Notes under the pieces: model-generated
Told to the model about the DNA's origin: nothing
Seen by the model: only the letters and a program-made list of their open reading frames with translations
Databases searched by the model: none
Part shown: positions 33,388-41,796 of the stretch, in pieces
How positions within the stretch are numbered: the first letter of the stretch is position 1
Layout of the letters: every line of letters begins with the position of its first letter
Translations under genes and position numbers: made by a program
NCBI GenBank assembly: GCA_035647855.1
Contig: DASRMP010000055.1
Location: 107,984-171,983, forward strand
Source: JAAZBW01 sp035647855
GTDB lineage: Bacteria > Actinomycetota > Actinomycetes > Actinomycetales > Actinomycetaceae
Length of the DNA: 64,000 nt
Reading direction: 5' to 3'

Positions 33388-34838
33388 GGATGGAAGCCCA
33401 CGAGGCACTCGCAGCGGTCCCCCACGGCCTGTTCATCAACGGGGAATTCACGGTGACCGACGCGGCTTTCGAGGTCGGCAACCCGGCCACGGAGGAGGTC
33501 CTGGCGGAGGTGAGCGACGCCGGCCCCGAGCACGCGATGGCCGCGCTCGATGCCGCATGCGAGGCCGCCGATGACTGGGCGGCAACCGACCCGAGGAAGC
33601 GTGCCGAGATCCTGCGGAGCGCGTTCGAGCTCATCACGGAGCGGGGAGAGGTGTTCGCCACCCTCATGACGCTGGAGATGGGGAAGCCGCTCGCAGAGTC
33701 CCGCGGCGAGGTCGCGTACGGCGCCGAGTTCTTCCGCTGGTTCTCCGAGGAGGCGTCCCGGATCGCCGGACGCTGGATGACGGCTCCGTCAGGCGGGAAC
33801 CGCCTCATCACGATGAAGCAGCCGGTCGGGCCCGTGTACGCGATTACGCCGTGGAACTTCCCGCTCGCGATGGGCACGCGGAAGATCGGGCCGGCGCTGG
33901 CCGCCGGATGCACCGTGGTCATAAAGCCCGCCTCCGCGACGCCGCTGACGATGCTCTATCTGATGCAGACACTGAAAGACGCCGGACTGCCGGCTGGCGT
34001 GGTCAACTGTGTAACCAGTTCGAAGTCCTCCGCTGTTTCTGAACCGATCCTGTCCGATCCGCGGCTGCGCAAGTTGACCTTCACCGGCTCCACTGCGGTC
34101 GGCCGGATCCTGCTCGAGCAGGCGGCCGAGAATGTCCTTCGCACCTCCATGGAGTTGGGCGGCAACGCACCCTTCCTGGTGCTCGCGGACGCGGACGTGG
34201 ACGCGGCCGTGGAGGGAGCCATGCCCGCCAAGTTCCGCAACAACGGGGAGGCCTGCACGGCGGCGAACCGCTTCTATGTCCACAGGGACGTCGCGGCCGA
34301 GTTCACGGAGAAGCTGGTGGTGGCGGTGGAGAAGTTGGTAGTGGGAAATGGTCTCGATGACGGAGCCACGCTCGGGCCGCTCGTCGACGAGGCGACGATC
34401 GGCAAGGTTGCGGAACTCGTCGATGACGCCGTGGCCAAGGGCGCCCGGGCGCTCACTGGCGGCGGGCGTATCGAGGGCCCGGGGCACTTCTACTCCCCCA
34501 CGGTCCTCACTGACGTCGGATCTGATGCCCGGCTGCTGAAGGAGGAGATCTTCGGGCCGGTGGCCCCGATCGTGACAGTCGACTCCGACGAGGACGCCCT
34601 CGCCGGCGCCAACGACACCGAGTTCGGGCTCATCTCCTACGTCTACACCCGCGATATCAGTAGCGCTCTGACCACGGCCGAGCGGTTGGAGGCGGGCATG
34701 GTTGCGCTCAATACGGGCGTGATTTCCAACCCGGCGGCGCCGTTCGGCGGGGTGAAGCAGTCCGGGCTCGGCCGTGAAGGCTCGCACGAGGGAATCGAGG
34801 AGTACCTGGAGACGAAGTACATCGGGATGGCGCTGTAG
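33384..34838 (+). CDS. gabD: Succinate-semialdehyde dehydrogenase
   Basis: Aldehyde dehydrogenase of 484 residues. The catalytic Cys lies in NNGEACTAANR and the general base Glu in MELGGNAPFLV; cofactor contacts are in ITPWNFPLAMGTRK, VIKPASATPL and FTGSTAVGR; the C-terminal block is APFGGVKQSGLGREGSHEGI. These are closest to GabD-type enzymes, which oxidise succinate semialdehyde to succinate. ATG at 33384 overlaps the preceding stop and follows GAGGAGG. Last gene of the operon. No terminator is evident before the polysaccharide locus. Confidence 0.9.
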   Translation: MRMEAHEALAAVPHGLFINGEFTVTDAAFEVGNPATEEVLAEVSDAGPEHAMAALDAACEAADDWAATDPRKRAEILRSAFELITERGEVFATLMTLEMGKPLAESRGEVAYGAEFFRWFSEEASRIAGRWMTAPSGGNRLITMKQPVGPVYAITPWNFPLAMGTRKIGPALAAGCTVVIKPASATPLTMLYLMQTLKDAGLPAGVVNCVTSSKSSAVSEPILSDPRLRKLTFTGSTAVGRILLEQAAENVLRTSMELGGNAPFLVLADADVDAAVEGAMPAKFRNNGEACTAANRFYVHRDVAAEFTEKLVVAVEKLVVGNGLDDGATLGPLVDEATIGKVAELVDDAVAKGARALTGGGRIEGPGHFYSPTVLTDVGSDARLLKEEIFGPVAPIVTVDSDEDALAGANDTEFGLISYVYTRDISSALTTAERLEAGMVALNTGVISNPAAPFGGVKQSGLGREGSHEGIEEYLETKYIGMAL

Positions 34839-34962
34839 CTGGAGGGCCGTACTCCAAATCGCATGCCGGTGGTCCACTGGACGTGCAACAGTGATCGAGA
34901 GTACGGAACTTGACCAGAGGACGGTGTTCGGCGTGGCGGCTGCGGTGGAGCGGCGGACGAAA

Positions 34963-36345
34963 ATGGAGTCCAGCGCCGCGAATCTGACGCTCGGGGAGTA
35001 TCTCAAGGTTCTTCGTGAAAACTGGGCAATCGTCCTGCTGTGTGTCCTGCTGGCCACGTCGCTGGCAGTCCTGTACTGCTTCCTCGCCACGCCCCAGTAT
35101 CTCGCCCGGACCACCCTTTATGTCGCCGTGCAGACCACTGACGCGCCCACCACGTCGGACCTCTCCCTAGGCGGGAGTTACGCGCAGCAGGCAGTCCTCT
35201 CGTACGTCGATGTCATCACCAGTTCCATCGTTCTTGACCTGGTAAGTGAGGACCTGGGAATCGAGGACCAAGCCGGACTCGCGCGATCCATCACGGCGCA
35301 TTCCCCAGCGGGCACCGTACTGATCGACGTCGAGGTGACCCGACCGGATCATGTCGAGGCTACCGAGATTGCGCGATCTGTCGCCGTCAACTTCGCTGAG
35401 GTCGTGGAGGAGGTTCTGGAAGCACCGCACGGCGGTGGGACCGGCCCCGTCAAAGTGACGACCGTCCAGGAGGCGAGGCCGGTGGAAACGCCGGTGAGTC
35501 CCAACTGGACACAGAGCATCCTTCTGGGACTTCTACTGGGGCTGATCCTCGGTGTGGCGGTATCCGTGTTGCGCTTCGCCACCAACACGCGCCTCAGGAC
35601 TGCGGCCGACGTCGAGAGAGTCACGGACATCCCCGTACTGGGTGCGATCGCCACCGACCCCAGCCATGATGACCACCCTCTCGCTGTCCATACCATGTCG
35701 CAAAGCCTTCGCGCCGAGTCGTTCCGGAGTCTACGCACCAACCTGCAGTTCGTGAACGTCAGTGAGAACCGCAGCTTCGTCATCACGAGTTCTGGGCCCC
35801 AAGAAGGGAAGTCGAGCATCTGCTGCAATGTCGCAGTCTCGCTCGCAAACACCGGTGCGTCGGTGGCCCTGGTCGACGCCGATCTGCGCCGTCCCAAAAT
35901 CGCCGAGTACATGGGAATCGACGGAGCCGTCGGGCTCTCCAGTGTCCTCGCAGGCCTCGCGGAACTCGAGGACGCCGTCCGGACCTGGAACGGCAGCAAA
36001 CTCGACGTGCTGACTGCTGGACGCATTCCGCCCAATCCCAGCGAACTGCTGAGTTCGAGCCAGATGACGGAGGTGCACCGCTTACTGTCCTCCAGATACG
36101 ACTGGGTGCTCATCGATTCGCCACCCGTAGGTGTTGTCACGGATGCCGCGGTGCTGTCAGGCATGGTCGGGGGAACGATCATCGTGGTCAACGTGCGGCG
36201 CGGACGCAAGCCTGGCCTCCTCGGCACGATTTCGGCGCTGGAAGGCATCGCCAATCACATCAGCGGCATAGTGCTGACTGGTGTGGCACCCCGCACTGGC
36301 GACGCATACGGCGTGTATAGCGTGGGAGTTGGGGCCGAGGGTTGA
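34963..36345 (+). CDS. Wzz/BY-kinase fusion, polysaccharide chain-length regulator
   Basis: Membrane tyrosine kinase of 460 residues. Residues 8-185 are a Wzz-like domain bounded by two helices (AIVLLCVLLATSLAVLYCFL and SILLGLLLGLILGVAVSVLR). Residues 230-445 are a CpsD/Wzc-type kinase: Walker A SSGPQEGKSS, Walker A' ALVDADLRRP, Walker B WVLIDSPP. The C-terminal Tyr cluster is short (DAYGVYSVG). It would control length and export of the polymer made by the genes that follow. I use the ATG at 34963; upstream GTG codons are possible. It is the first gene of the polysaccharide locus. Confidence 0.88.
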   Translation: MESSAANLTLGEYLKVLRENWAIVLLCVLLATSLAVLYCFLATPQYLARTTLYVAVQTTDAPTTSDLSLGGSYAQQAVLSYVDVITSSIVLDLVSEDLGIEDQAGLARSITAHSPAGTVLIDVEVTRPDHVEATEIARSVAVNFAEVVEEVLEAPHGGGTGPVKVTTVQEARPVETPVSPNWTQSILLGLLLGLILGVAVSVLRFATNTRLRTAADVERVTDIPVLGAIATDPSHDDHPLAVHTMSQSLRAESFRSLRTNLQFVNVSENRSFVITSSGPQEGKSSICCNVAVSLANTGASVALVDADLRRPKIAEYMGIDGAVGLSSVLAGLAELEDAVRTWNGSKLDVLTAGRIPPNPSELLSSSQMTEVHRLLSSRYDWVLIDSPPVGVVTDAAVLSGMVGGTIIVVNVRRGRKPGLLGTISALEGIANHISGIVLTGVAPRTGDAYGVYSVGVGAEG

Positions 36346-36386
36346 CACCCGAAGAATCGTCCGGACATAACAACAGGTCCGGCCTA

Positions 36387-36416
36387 TTGGAGACCGGGAC
36401 TCAACTGCGGTAGAAT
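36387..36416 (+). promoter_or_regulatory. Promoter candidate of polysaccharide operon
   Basis: TTGGAG (36387-36392) and TAGAAT (36411-36416) are separated by 18 bp, leaving a leader of about 90 bases before the CapD-like gene. Confidence 0.5.
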
Positions 36417-36514
36417 ATTCGTGCACAATTTCTCCGTGTACTGGGAGAACCGGAGAGGTTGCCGTGATCACGTAATGAGGGGTGCCCCAACGGGGGGGTA
36501 CCGGAAGGCACGTC

Positions 36515-38428
36515 ATGCATACGGTCAGTTTGCTGAGCCACCGCAACTCGAAAGTCGCGGCGAATGCGACGCACGCCCGTTCGAAGCGCGTCACTCTCGC
36601 CGCTGTTGACGCGATCTCCTGGTTCGGTTCGATCCTCGTGCTGGGCGCCCTGTTCGAGTACGTCGATCACCAACAACTGCCGTGGCCATCGCCGTGGTTG
36701 TATGGCGTCATCGCAGTTGCGTGCCAGCTCATTCTCGGCTTCGTACTCAAGTTGTATCGAGGCAGATACAACGTAGGAAGCCCGACCGAGCTGGCGATGC
36801 TGGCCGGCGTCGTCTTGTTCCTGGGATCCGTACTTGGGCTGGTGTTCGCACTCAGCGTGCCGGGCTTCCCTGCGGCACTCGCTGCGACCGTGCCACTCGG
36901 GGCTCTCGTAGCGATGATGTTCGCTCGAATCACCGCGCGCCTCATCCTCACCCGCCGCCACCTGTGCCACTCATCCGAACGCGAGCCGGTCCTCGTCTAC
37001 GGCGCCGGCACCGCAGGCCGGCAACTCGGCGGACTCCTGGCCTATGACCAGGACTCCCCCTTCGAGATCGTCGGATTCGTGGACGACGATCCGGCGAAAC
37101 GCAACCTCCATCTCAGCGTCGGTCAGGTGGTCGGATCTGGCGACGACCTCGTATCTCTGGCACGCCGACGAGGCGTTCACACCGTTGTGTTCGCCATCCC
37201 GAGCGCGCCCTCCAGACTCCTGCGCCGCGTGAGCGACGAGGTCGACGCCGCAGGGCTCCGCCTACTCGTTCTGCCTCCGGTGGCCGCGATCATCGGCGGT
37301 CAGGTCCATCTCGATCAGCTGCGCGAGGTGAACCTCGCGGATCTGCTCGGGCGCGGTCAGGTCACCACCAACCTCGACGAGATCGCGGAATATCTTCAGG
37401 GCAAGGTGGTGCTGGTAACCGGGGCGGGCGGCTCGATCGGTTCCGAAATCGCCCGCCAGGTGCATACGCTCGGCCCACGGGAACTCGTACTACTGGATCG
37501 AGATGAGTCCGGCCTCCACTCCGTGCAACTGGACATCTACGGCCACGGCATGCTGGACACCCCTGACATGGTGCTGTGCGACATCAGGGACGATCAAGCA
37601 GTCGTGAAGGCCTTCGAGACTCATCGCCCCGACGTGGTCTACCATGCCGCGGCCCTCAAGCACCTCCCGATGCTGGAGCAGTACCCGGACGAGGGCTGGA
37701 AGACCAACGTTCTCGGGACTCTGAACGTGCTGGAGGCGGCCGCTCGTGTCGGCGTCCGGGAGTTCGTGAACATCTCGACCGACAAGGCCGCGGACGCAGT
37801 CTGCGTCCTCGGCAAGACGAAGCGGAGTGCCGAGCGACTCACTTCGTGGTTCGCCAAGCAGTCCGGCGGGAGCTATGTATCCGTCCGATTCGGCAACGTG
37901 CTCGGATCGCGAGGCTCCGTTCTCCACACGTTCGTGAGACAGATCGACCGGGGAGGCCCGGTGACGATCGTGCACCCCGATGTCACCCGCTACTTCATGA
38001 CCATTCCAGAGGCATGTCAGCTGGTCGTCCAAGCGGGCGAGCTCGGCAACCCGGGCGACGTCCTCGTGCTGGACATGGGTGAGCCCGTGCGCATACTCGA
38101 CGTCGCGAGACGCCTAATCTGGAAGTCCGGGAAGGATGTCGACATCGTTTTCACCGGTCTCCGCCCCGGTGAGAAGCTGCATGAGTCCCTCTTCAGCGCC
38201 TGTGAGGGCTGCGTCAACGCCGGGCACCCGCTCATTAGCAAGGTCCAAGTGCCGCCTCTCGACCCGGAGAAGGTGCGGGAGCAAACGCTCGACGCCACCT
38301 GTCTGCCAGGTGCAGGTGACGTGATGCGCAACGGAGTGGCCATCGAGGATGAACTGCCGGCAGCGCTCGCCGAACAGCAGATCGGTAAGGGCGGGATTGT
38401 CTCGCCCGTTGGGGAGAGAGCATCATGA
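36515..38428 (+). CDS. Nucleotide-sugar 4,6-dehydratase, CapD/PglF/WbpM type
   Basis: Membrane-anchored enzyme of 637 residues. Four N-terminal helices (about 30-140) are followed by a Rossmann-like domain (VLVYGAGTAGRQLGGLL) and, from about residue 300, an extended SDR domain with VTGAGGSIGSE. The SDR active-site region STDKAADAVCVLGKTKRSAE has the Lys but, as in this subfamily, no classical Tyr. It converts UDP-GlcNAc to a 4-keto-6-deoxy sugar. ATG at 36515 follows GGAAGG. The stop overlaps the aminotransferase start, and a phosphoglycosyltransferase follows, giving the PglF-PglE-PglC order. Confidence 0.92.
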   Translation: MHTVSLLSHRNSKVAANATHARSKRVTLAAVDAISWFGSILVLGALFEYVDHQQLPWPSPWLYGVIAVACQLILGFVLKLYRGRYNVGSPTELAMLAGVVLFLGSVLGLVFALSVPGFPAALAATVPLGALVAMMFARITARLILTRRHLCHSSEREPVLVYGAGTAGRQLGGLLAYDQDSPFEIVGFVDDDPAKRNLHLSVGQVVGSGDDLVSLARRRGVHTVVFAIPSAPSRLLRRVSDEVDAAGLRLLVLPPVAAIIGGQVHLDQLREVNLADLLGRGQVTTNLDEIAEYLQGKVVLVTGAGGSIGSEIARQVHTLGPRELVLLDRDESGLHSVQLDIYGHGMLDTPDMVLCDIRDDQAVVKAFETHRPDVVYHAAALKHLPMLEQYPDEGWKTNVLGTLNVLEAAARVGVREFVNISTDKAADAVCVLGKTKRSAERLTSWFAKQSGGSYVSVRFGNVLGSRGSVLHTFVRQIDRGGPVTIVHPDVTRYFMTIPEACQLVVQAGELGNPGDVLVLDMGEPVRILDVARRLIWKSGKDVDIVFTGLRPGEKLHESLFSACEGCVNAGHPLISKVQVPPLDPEKVREQTLDATCLPGAGDVMRNGVAIEDELPAALAEQQIGKGGIVSPVGERAS

Positions 38429-39687
38429 GGTACGGCCTACGTGATGACCACGTTGCGAAGACCAGAAACCAATCGATTATGCCGGTGACCGCCCATCCCC
38501 GCCTGGACGGTCCCGTGCCGTTCGCCCGGCCGGACATCACGGAGACCGAGATCCAGGCGATGGCGGACGCCGTCCGGTCCGGCTGGCTTACCACGGGACC
38601 GAACGCGGCGTCCCTCGAGAACGAGTTCAAGCGGTTTCTCGGGAATCCGAACCTCGAAGCAGTCGCGCTGAATTCCGCGACTGCCGGCCTGCACCTCGCC
38701 CTTGAGGGCCTCGGCATCGGCCCCGGTGATGAAGTGATCGTCCCCACCTGGACCTTCACAGCGACGGCCGAGGTGGTCGAATACGTGGGTGCCACGCCCG
38801 TGTTCGTGGACTCCGATCCGGAAACCCTCAACCTGGACCTCGAGGCGGCCAATCGTGCCGTGACCCGGCGAACACGGGCGATCATCCCAGTCCACTTCGC
38901 CGGCATGCCGATCTCACGCTCGGCATTGTCCGATTTCGCGTGTGTCCACGGGCTTGTAGTGGTGGAAGATGCTGCCCACGCCTTCCCTGTCATGAACGAG
39001 GGCCGCTACGTGGGAGACGGGCTGTCCGAGGCGGTCGTTTTCTCGTTCTACGCCACCAAGACGATGACCACCGGGGAGGGCGGGATGCTCGTGACCCCGG
39101 ACGTGGAGTTGGCACGCCGGGCCCGTATGATGCGGCTGCACGGCATCAATCGCGACGCCTTCGCGCGTGCCGTCTCCCATGAACCCGCATGGCACTACAA
39201 CGTGGAGGCGGCGGGCTACAAGTACAACCTGCCAGATCCGCTGGCCGCTCTCGGACGGGTACAGCTCTCCCGCGCAATTGAGATGCGAGCGGCCCGGGAG
39301 CGTATCGCGGCCACGTATTCCGAGCTCCTCGCGGGACTGCCGCTGATCCTCCCCACGGCAGCCCGCGAGGACAACGGCCACTCGTGGCACCTCTACGTGG
39401 TCCGTCTATCGGAGCTGGCCGACATCTCCCGGGACGAGTTCATCGAGCAGTTGACGGACTGCGGAATCAGCACATCGGTGCACTTCATCCCGCTGCACCT
39501 GCAGCCCTACTGGCGGTCTGCCTACCAACTGCGCTCCGAGGACTTCCCCGTCGCTTCCGCCGCGTATCCGACCGTGGTAAGCCTGCCCATCTTCTCGGCG
39601 ATGAGCCGGGATCAAGTCGATCGAGTGGCGCGGACGATCCACAGCGTGCTTACCCCACCCGTGACTTCCCTTCGGCGGTCGACATGA
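38425..39687 (+). CDS. DegT/DnrJ/EryC1 sugar aminotransferase
   Basis: PLP enzyme of 420 residues that aminates a keto sugar nucleotide. The PLP lysine is Lys212 in FYATKTMTTGEGG, the cofactor pocket includes NSATAGLHLAL and VEDAAHAF, and the C-terminal SWHLYVVRL is typical. Start ATG overlaps the previous stop (ATGA) after GGGGAGAG; an internal ATG 18 codons later would remove a non-conserved leader. With the upstream dehydratase it would yield a UDP-4-amino-4,6-dideoxy sugar like the bacillosamine precursor. No matching N-acetyltransferase of PglD type is visible in the window. Confidence 0.92.
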   Translation: MRYGLRDDHVAKTRNQSIMPVTAHPRLDGPVPFARPDITETEIQAMADAVRSGWLTTGPNAASLENEFKRFLGNPNLEAVALNSATAGLHLALEGLGIGPGDEVIVPTWTFTATAEVVEYVGATPVFVDSDPETLNLDLEAANRAVTRRTRAIIPVHFAGMPISRSALSDFACVHGLVVVEDAAHAFPVMNEGRYVGDGLSEAVVFSFYATKTMTTGEGGMLVTPDVELARRARMMRLHGINRDAFARAVSHEPAWHYNVEAAGYKYNLPDPLAALGRVQLSRAIEMRAARERIAATYSELLAGLPLILPTAAREDNGHSWHLYVVRLSELADISRDEFIEQLTDCGISTSVHFIPLHLQPYWRSAYQLRSEDFPVASAAYPTVVSLPIFSAMSRDQVDRVARTIHSVLTPPVTSLRRST

Positions 39688-40364
39688 TCCTGACCCGGCC
39701 GACAAGTGCACGCGCGCGAGCCGCTGAGGCCGCCCGCCGAACGCATGATGTCCTTGTCGCGTGCGTGGGGATCGCGGCGCTCGCTCCTGTTTGGGCAGCC
39801 ATCGCGGCAGCGATCGTGGCCGATTCGGACGGGCCGGTCCTGTTCCTGCAGGAACGTGTGGGCCGCAACGGCACACTCTTCCAGATTCACAAATTTCGCA
39901 CCATGTGCTATTGCGCCGGAGGCCCCGGCGTCGCCGCATTCGGTGATACGCGAGTCACCCGTGTCGGCCGGTTCCTCCGCGCCTCGAAGCTCGATGAGAC
40001 ACCGCAACTCTTGGACGTCCTGCGTGGCGATATGAGCCTCGTGGGTCCACGGCCCGAACTGCCGCAGTACGTGGCGCTCTGGCCGGAGGAGCAGCGGGCG
40101 CGCATTCTCTCGGTACGTCCCGGCATCACAGACCCGGTGAGCGTGGCGTTGCGCGACGAGGCCGTGATGCTTGCGAACTGCGACGAGCCCGAACGCACCT
40201 ACATCGAGCAACTCCTGTCATCCAAGGCTCGCGGTTATGCCGAATACGTCGCATGCAGGTCCATCCTCGGTGACCTGCGAATCCTCACCGCCACGGTTTT
40301 CGCGGTCGTGCAGCGACCCCATGAAGTGGCTGCTGCCACCCCGGCCAGCAGCCCAAACGGTTGA
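39684..40364 (+). CDS. Phosphoglycosyltransferase, PglC/WcaJ family
   Basis: Initiating enzyme of 226 residues that moves a phospho-sugar to undecaprenyl phosphate. A single hydrophobic segment (VLVACVGIAALAPVWAAIAA) precedes the catalytic domain with QERVGRNGTLFQIHKFRTM, RVGRFLRASKLDETPQLL and GDMSLVGPRPELP. The Asp-Glu catalytic pair is in SKLDETPQ. The small size fits the monotopic PglC group. The start overlaps the aminotransferase stop. It defines the first sugar of the repeat unit. Confidence 0.92.
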   Translation: MILTRPTSARARAAEAARRTHDVLVACVGIAALAPVWAAIAAAIVADSDGPVLFLQERVGRNGTLFQIHKFRTMCYCAGGPGVAAFGDTRVTRVGRFLRASKLDETPQLLDVLRGDMSLVGPRPELPQYVALWPEEQRARILSVRPGITDPVSVALRDEAVMLANCDEPERTYIEQLLSSKARGYAEYVACRSILGDLRILTATVFAVVQRPHEVAAATPASSPNG

Positions 40365-40372
40365 GGAAGCGA

Positions 40373-41413
40373 ATGACCATGGCTGCGCACACCGACGTCG
40401 ACGCCATCCCGGGCACCGTCGTGACGATCACGGGAGGCACCGGTTCGTTCGGCTCGACCATGGCCGCCCACCTCCTCGTCCGGGACGTCGCACGGCTCAA
40501 CATCTTCAGTCGTGACGAAGCGAAACAGGATGACATACGCCGCCGCATGAACGAAGAGCGCCTGTGCTTCTTCCTCGGCGACGTCCGCGATTACGACAGC
40601 ATCGTGCCAGCCGTGCGCGGCGCGGATTTCGTGTTCCATGCCGCCGCCCTAAAGCAGGTGCCTTCCTGCGAGTTTTTCCTCCAGCAGTCTGTGTTCACCA
40701 ATGTCACGGGCAGCGCCAACGTCATCCGGGCCGCAGACGCCGCTGGTGTGCGCACGATGGTGTGCCTGAGCACCGACAAGGCCGTCTACCCGGTAAACGC
40801 GATGGGCATGACGAAGGCGCTCATGGAGAAGACGGCGAAGGCGTTCGCCAGGAACCGGCAGAACGGCATGACGATCGCGCTCACCCGCTATGGGAACGTG
40901 ATGTGGTCCCGTGGTTCGGTGATCCCGTTGTTCATAGAGCACCTCCGTGGCGGCCGGCCCCTCACCATCACCGAACCTCTAATGACGCGATTCCTCATGT
41001 CTCTCGCCGAGTCAGTCGACCTCGTTGACCATGCCTTTGCGCATGCATGCCAGGGCGATCTGTTCGTGAGAAAGGCGCCGGCATCAACGGTGGAGGATCT
41101 CGCCCTCGCCGTCGCGGGGATCCTGGGAGTCGACGACCCGCCTATCCAGGTGATCGGCATCCGTCACGGCGAGAAGATGTACGAGACTCTCCTCTCCGCG
41201 GAGGAAATGGTCCGTGCCACAGACGAGGGCGACTACTTCCGTGTGCCCCTCGACACTTGCTCCCTGCAGTATGAGCTGTACTTCGAGAAGGGCAGCCCGC
41301 GGATTGCCACCGCATTCACCTCGGAGAACACTGTGCGCCTCGGGGTTGCAGAGACACGCGCCATGCTGGAGAAACTTCCCGAGGTAAGACGGCTGGGGAT
41401 GGTGACGGCATGA
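40373..41413 (+). CDS. UDP-GlcNAc 4,6-dehydratase/epimerase, CapE/FnlA/WbjB type
   Basis: Soluble SDR enzyme of 346 residues. The cofactor loop is ITGGTGSFGST (about 19-29) and the active-site block CLSTDKAVYPVNAMGMTKALM carries the subfamily Met/Lys pattern. GIRHGEKMYETLLSAEEMV is a further CapE marker. In L-FucNAc synthesis this enzyme makes the first intermediate, then CapF and CapG complete the sugar. Here CapF is absent and only a fragment of CapG follows, overlapping by ATGA. I use the ATG at 40373 after GAGGAAG; a TTG four codons earlier opens the frame. Confidence 0.88.
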   Translation: MTMAAHTDVDAIPGTVVTITGGTGSFGSTMAAHLLVRDVARLNIFSRDEAKQDDIRRRMNEERLCFFLGDVRDYDSIVPAVRGADFVFHAAALKQVPSCEFFLQQSVFTNVTGSANVIRAADAAGVRTMVCLSTDKAVYPVNAMGMTKALMEKTAKAFARNRQNGMTIALTRYGNVMWSRGSVIPLFIEHLRGGRPLTITEPLMTRFLMSLAESVDLVDHAFAHACQGDLFVRKAPASTVEDLALAVAGILGVDDPPIQVIGIRHGEKMYETLLSAEEMVRATDEGDYFRVPLDTCSLQYELYFEKGSPRIATAFTSENTVRLGVAETRAMLEKLPEVRRLGMVTA

Positions 41414-41796
41414 GAATCGTCGGGACCAACGCGTCCGGGTCTCCGGATACGTATCTGGAGCGGGTGGGCGACGCGCAGCAGGTCGAGCTCGAAGCGTTGC
41501 TGCCCGTGCTCGCCGAACTCGGCCTGGAAGCGAGCCGCTACTTCCCGGTGAGCGCACGCCGGGAGGAGAACGTGGACCCCGTTCGATTGGGTGCCCTGCT
41601 GGACCGCCTCGAGGCGCTGGTGGACGAGCGCCATCTCCCCATGCTCGCGTCCACCCATCCGCGCATGCGGAAGCGTCTCGAGGCGCTGGAGCTCGAGACC
41701 GGCTCGATCGTGATGACCGGACCGATGGTCAACGTGCTCTGGGCGGGCCTGCGCGGAGCCGAGCACAAAGGTGACTCCCGTGGGACAGCAACCTGA
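41410..41796 (+). pseudogene. Fragment of UDP-GlcNAc 2-epimerase, CapG/FnlC/WecB type
   Basis: A 128-codon frame overlapping the CapE-like stop. Its middle third matches the conserved core of UDP-GlcNAc 2-epimerases: FPVSARREENVDPVRLGALL and LASTHPRMRKRLEAL. A normal enzyme has about 370 residues; both the N-terminal Rossmann domain and the UDP-binding C-terminus are missing. The conserved HREEN motif reads RREEN, so the catalytic His is lost. First and last parts match nothing recognisable. The frame overlaps the flippase start. I take it as a deletion remnant of the fucosamine pathway. Confidence 0.72.
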
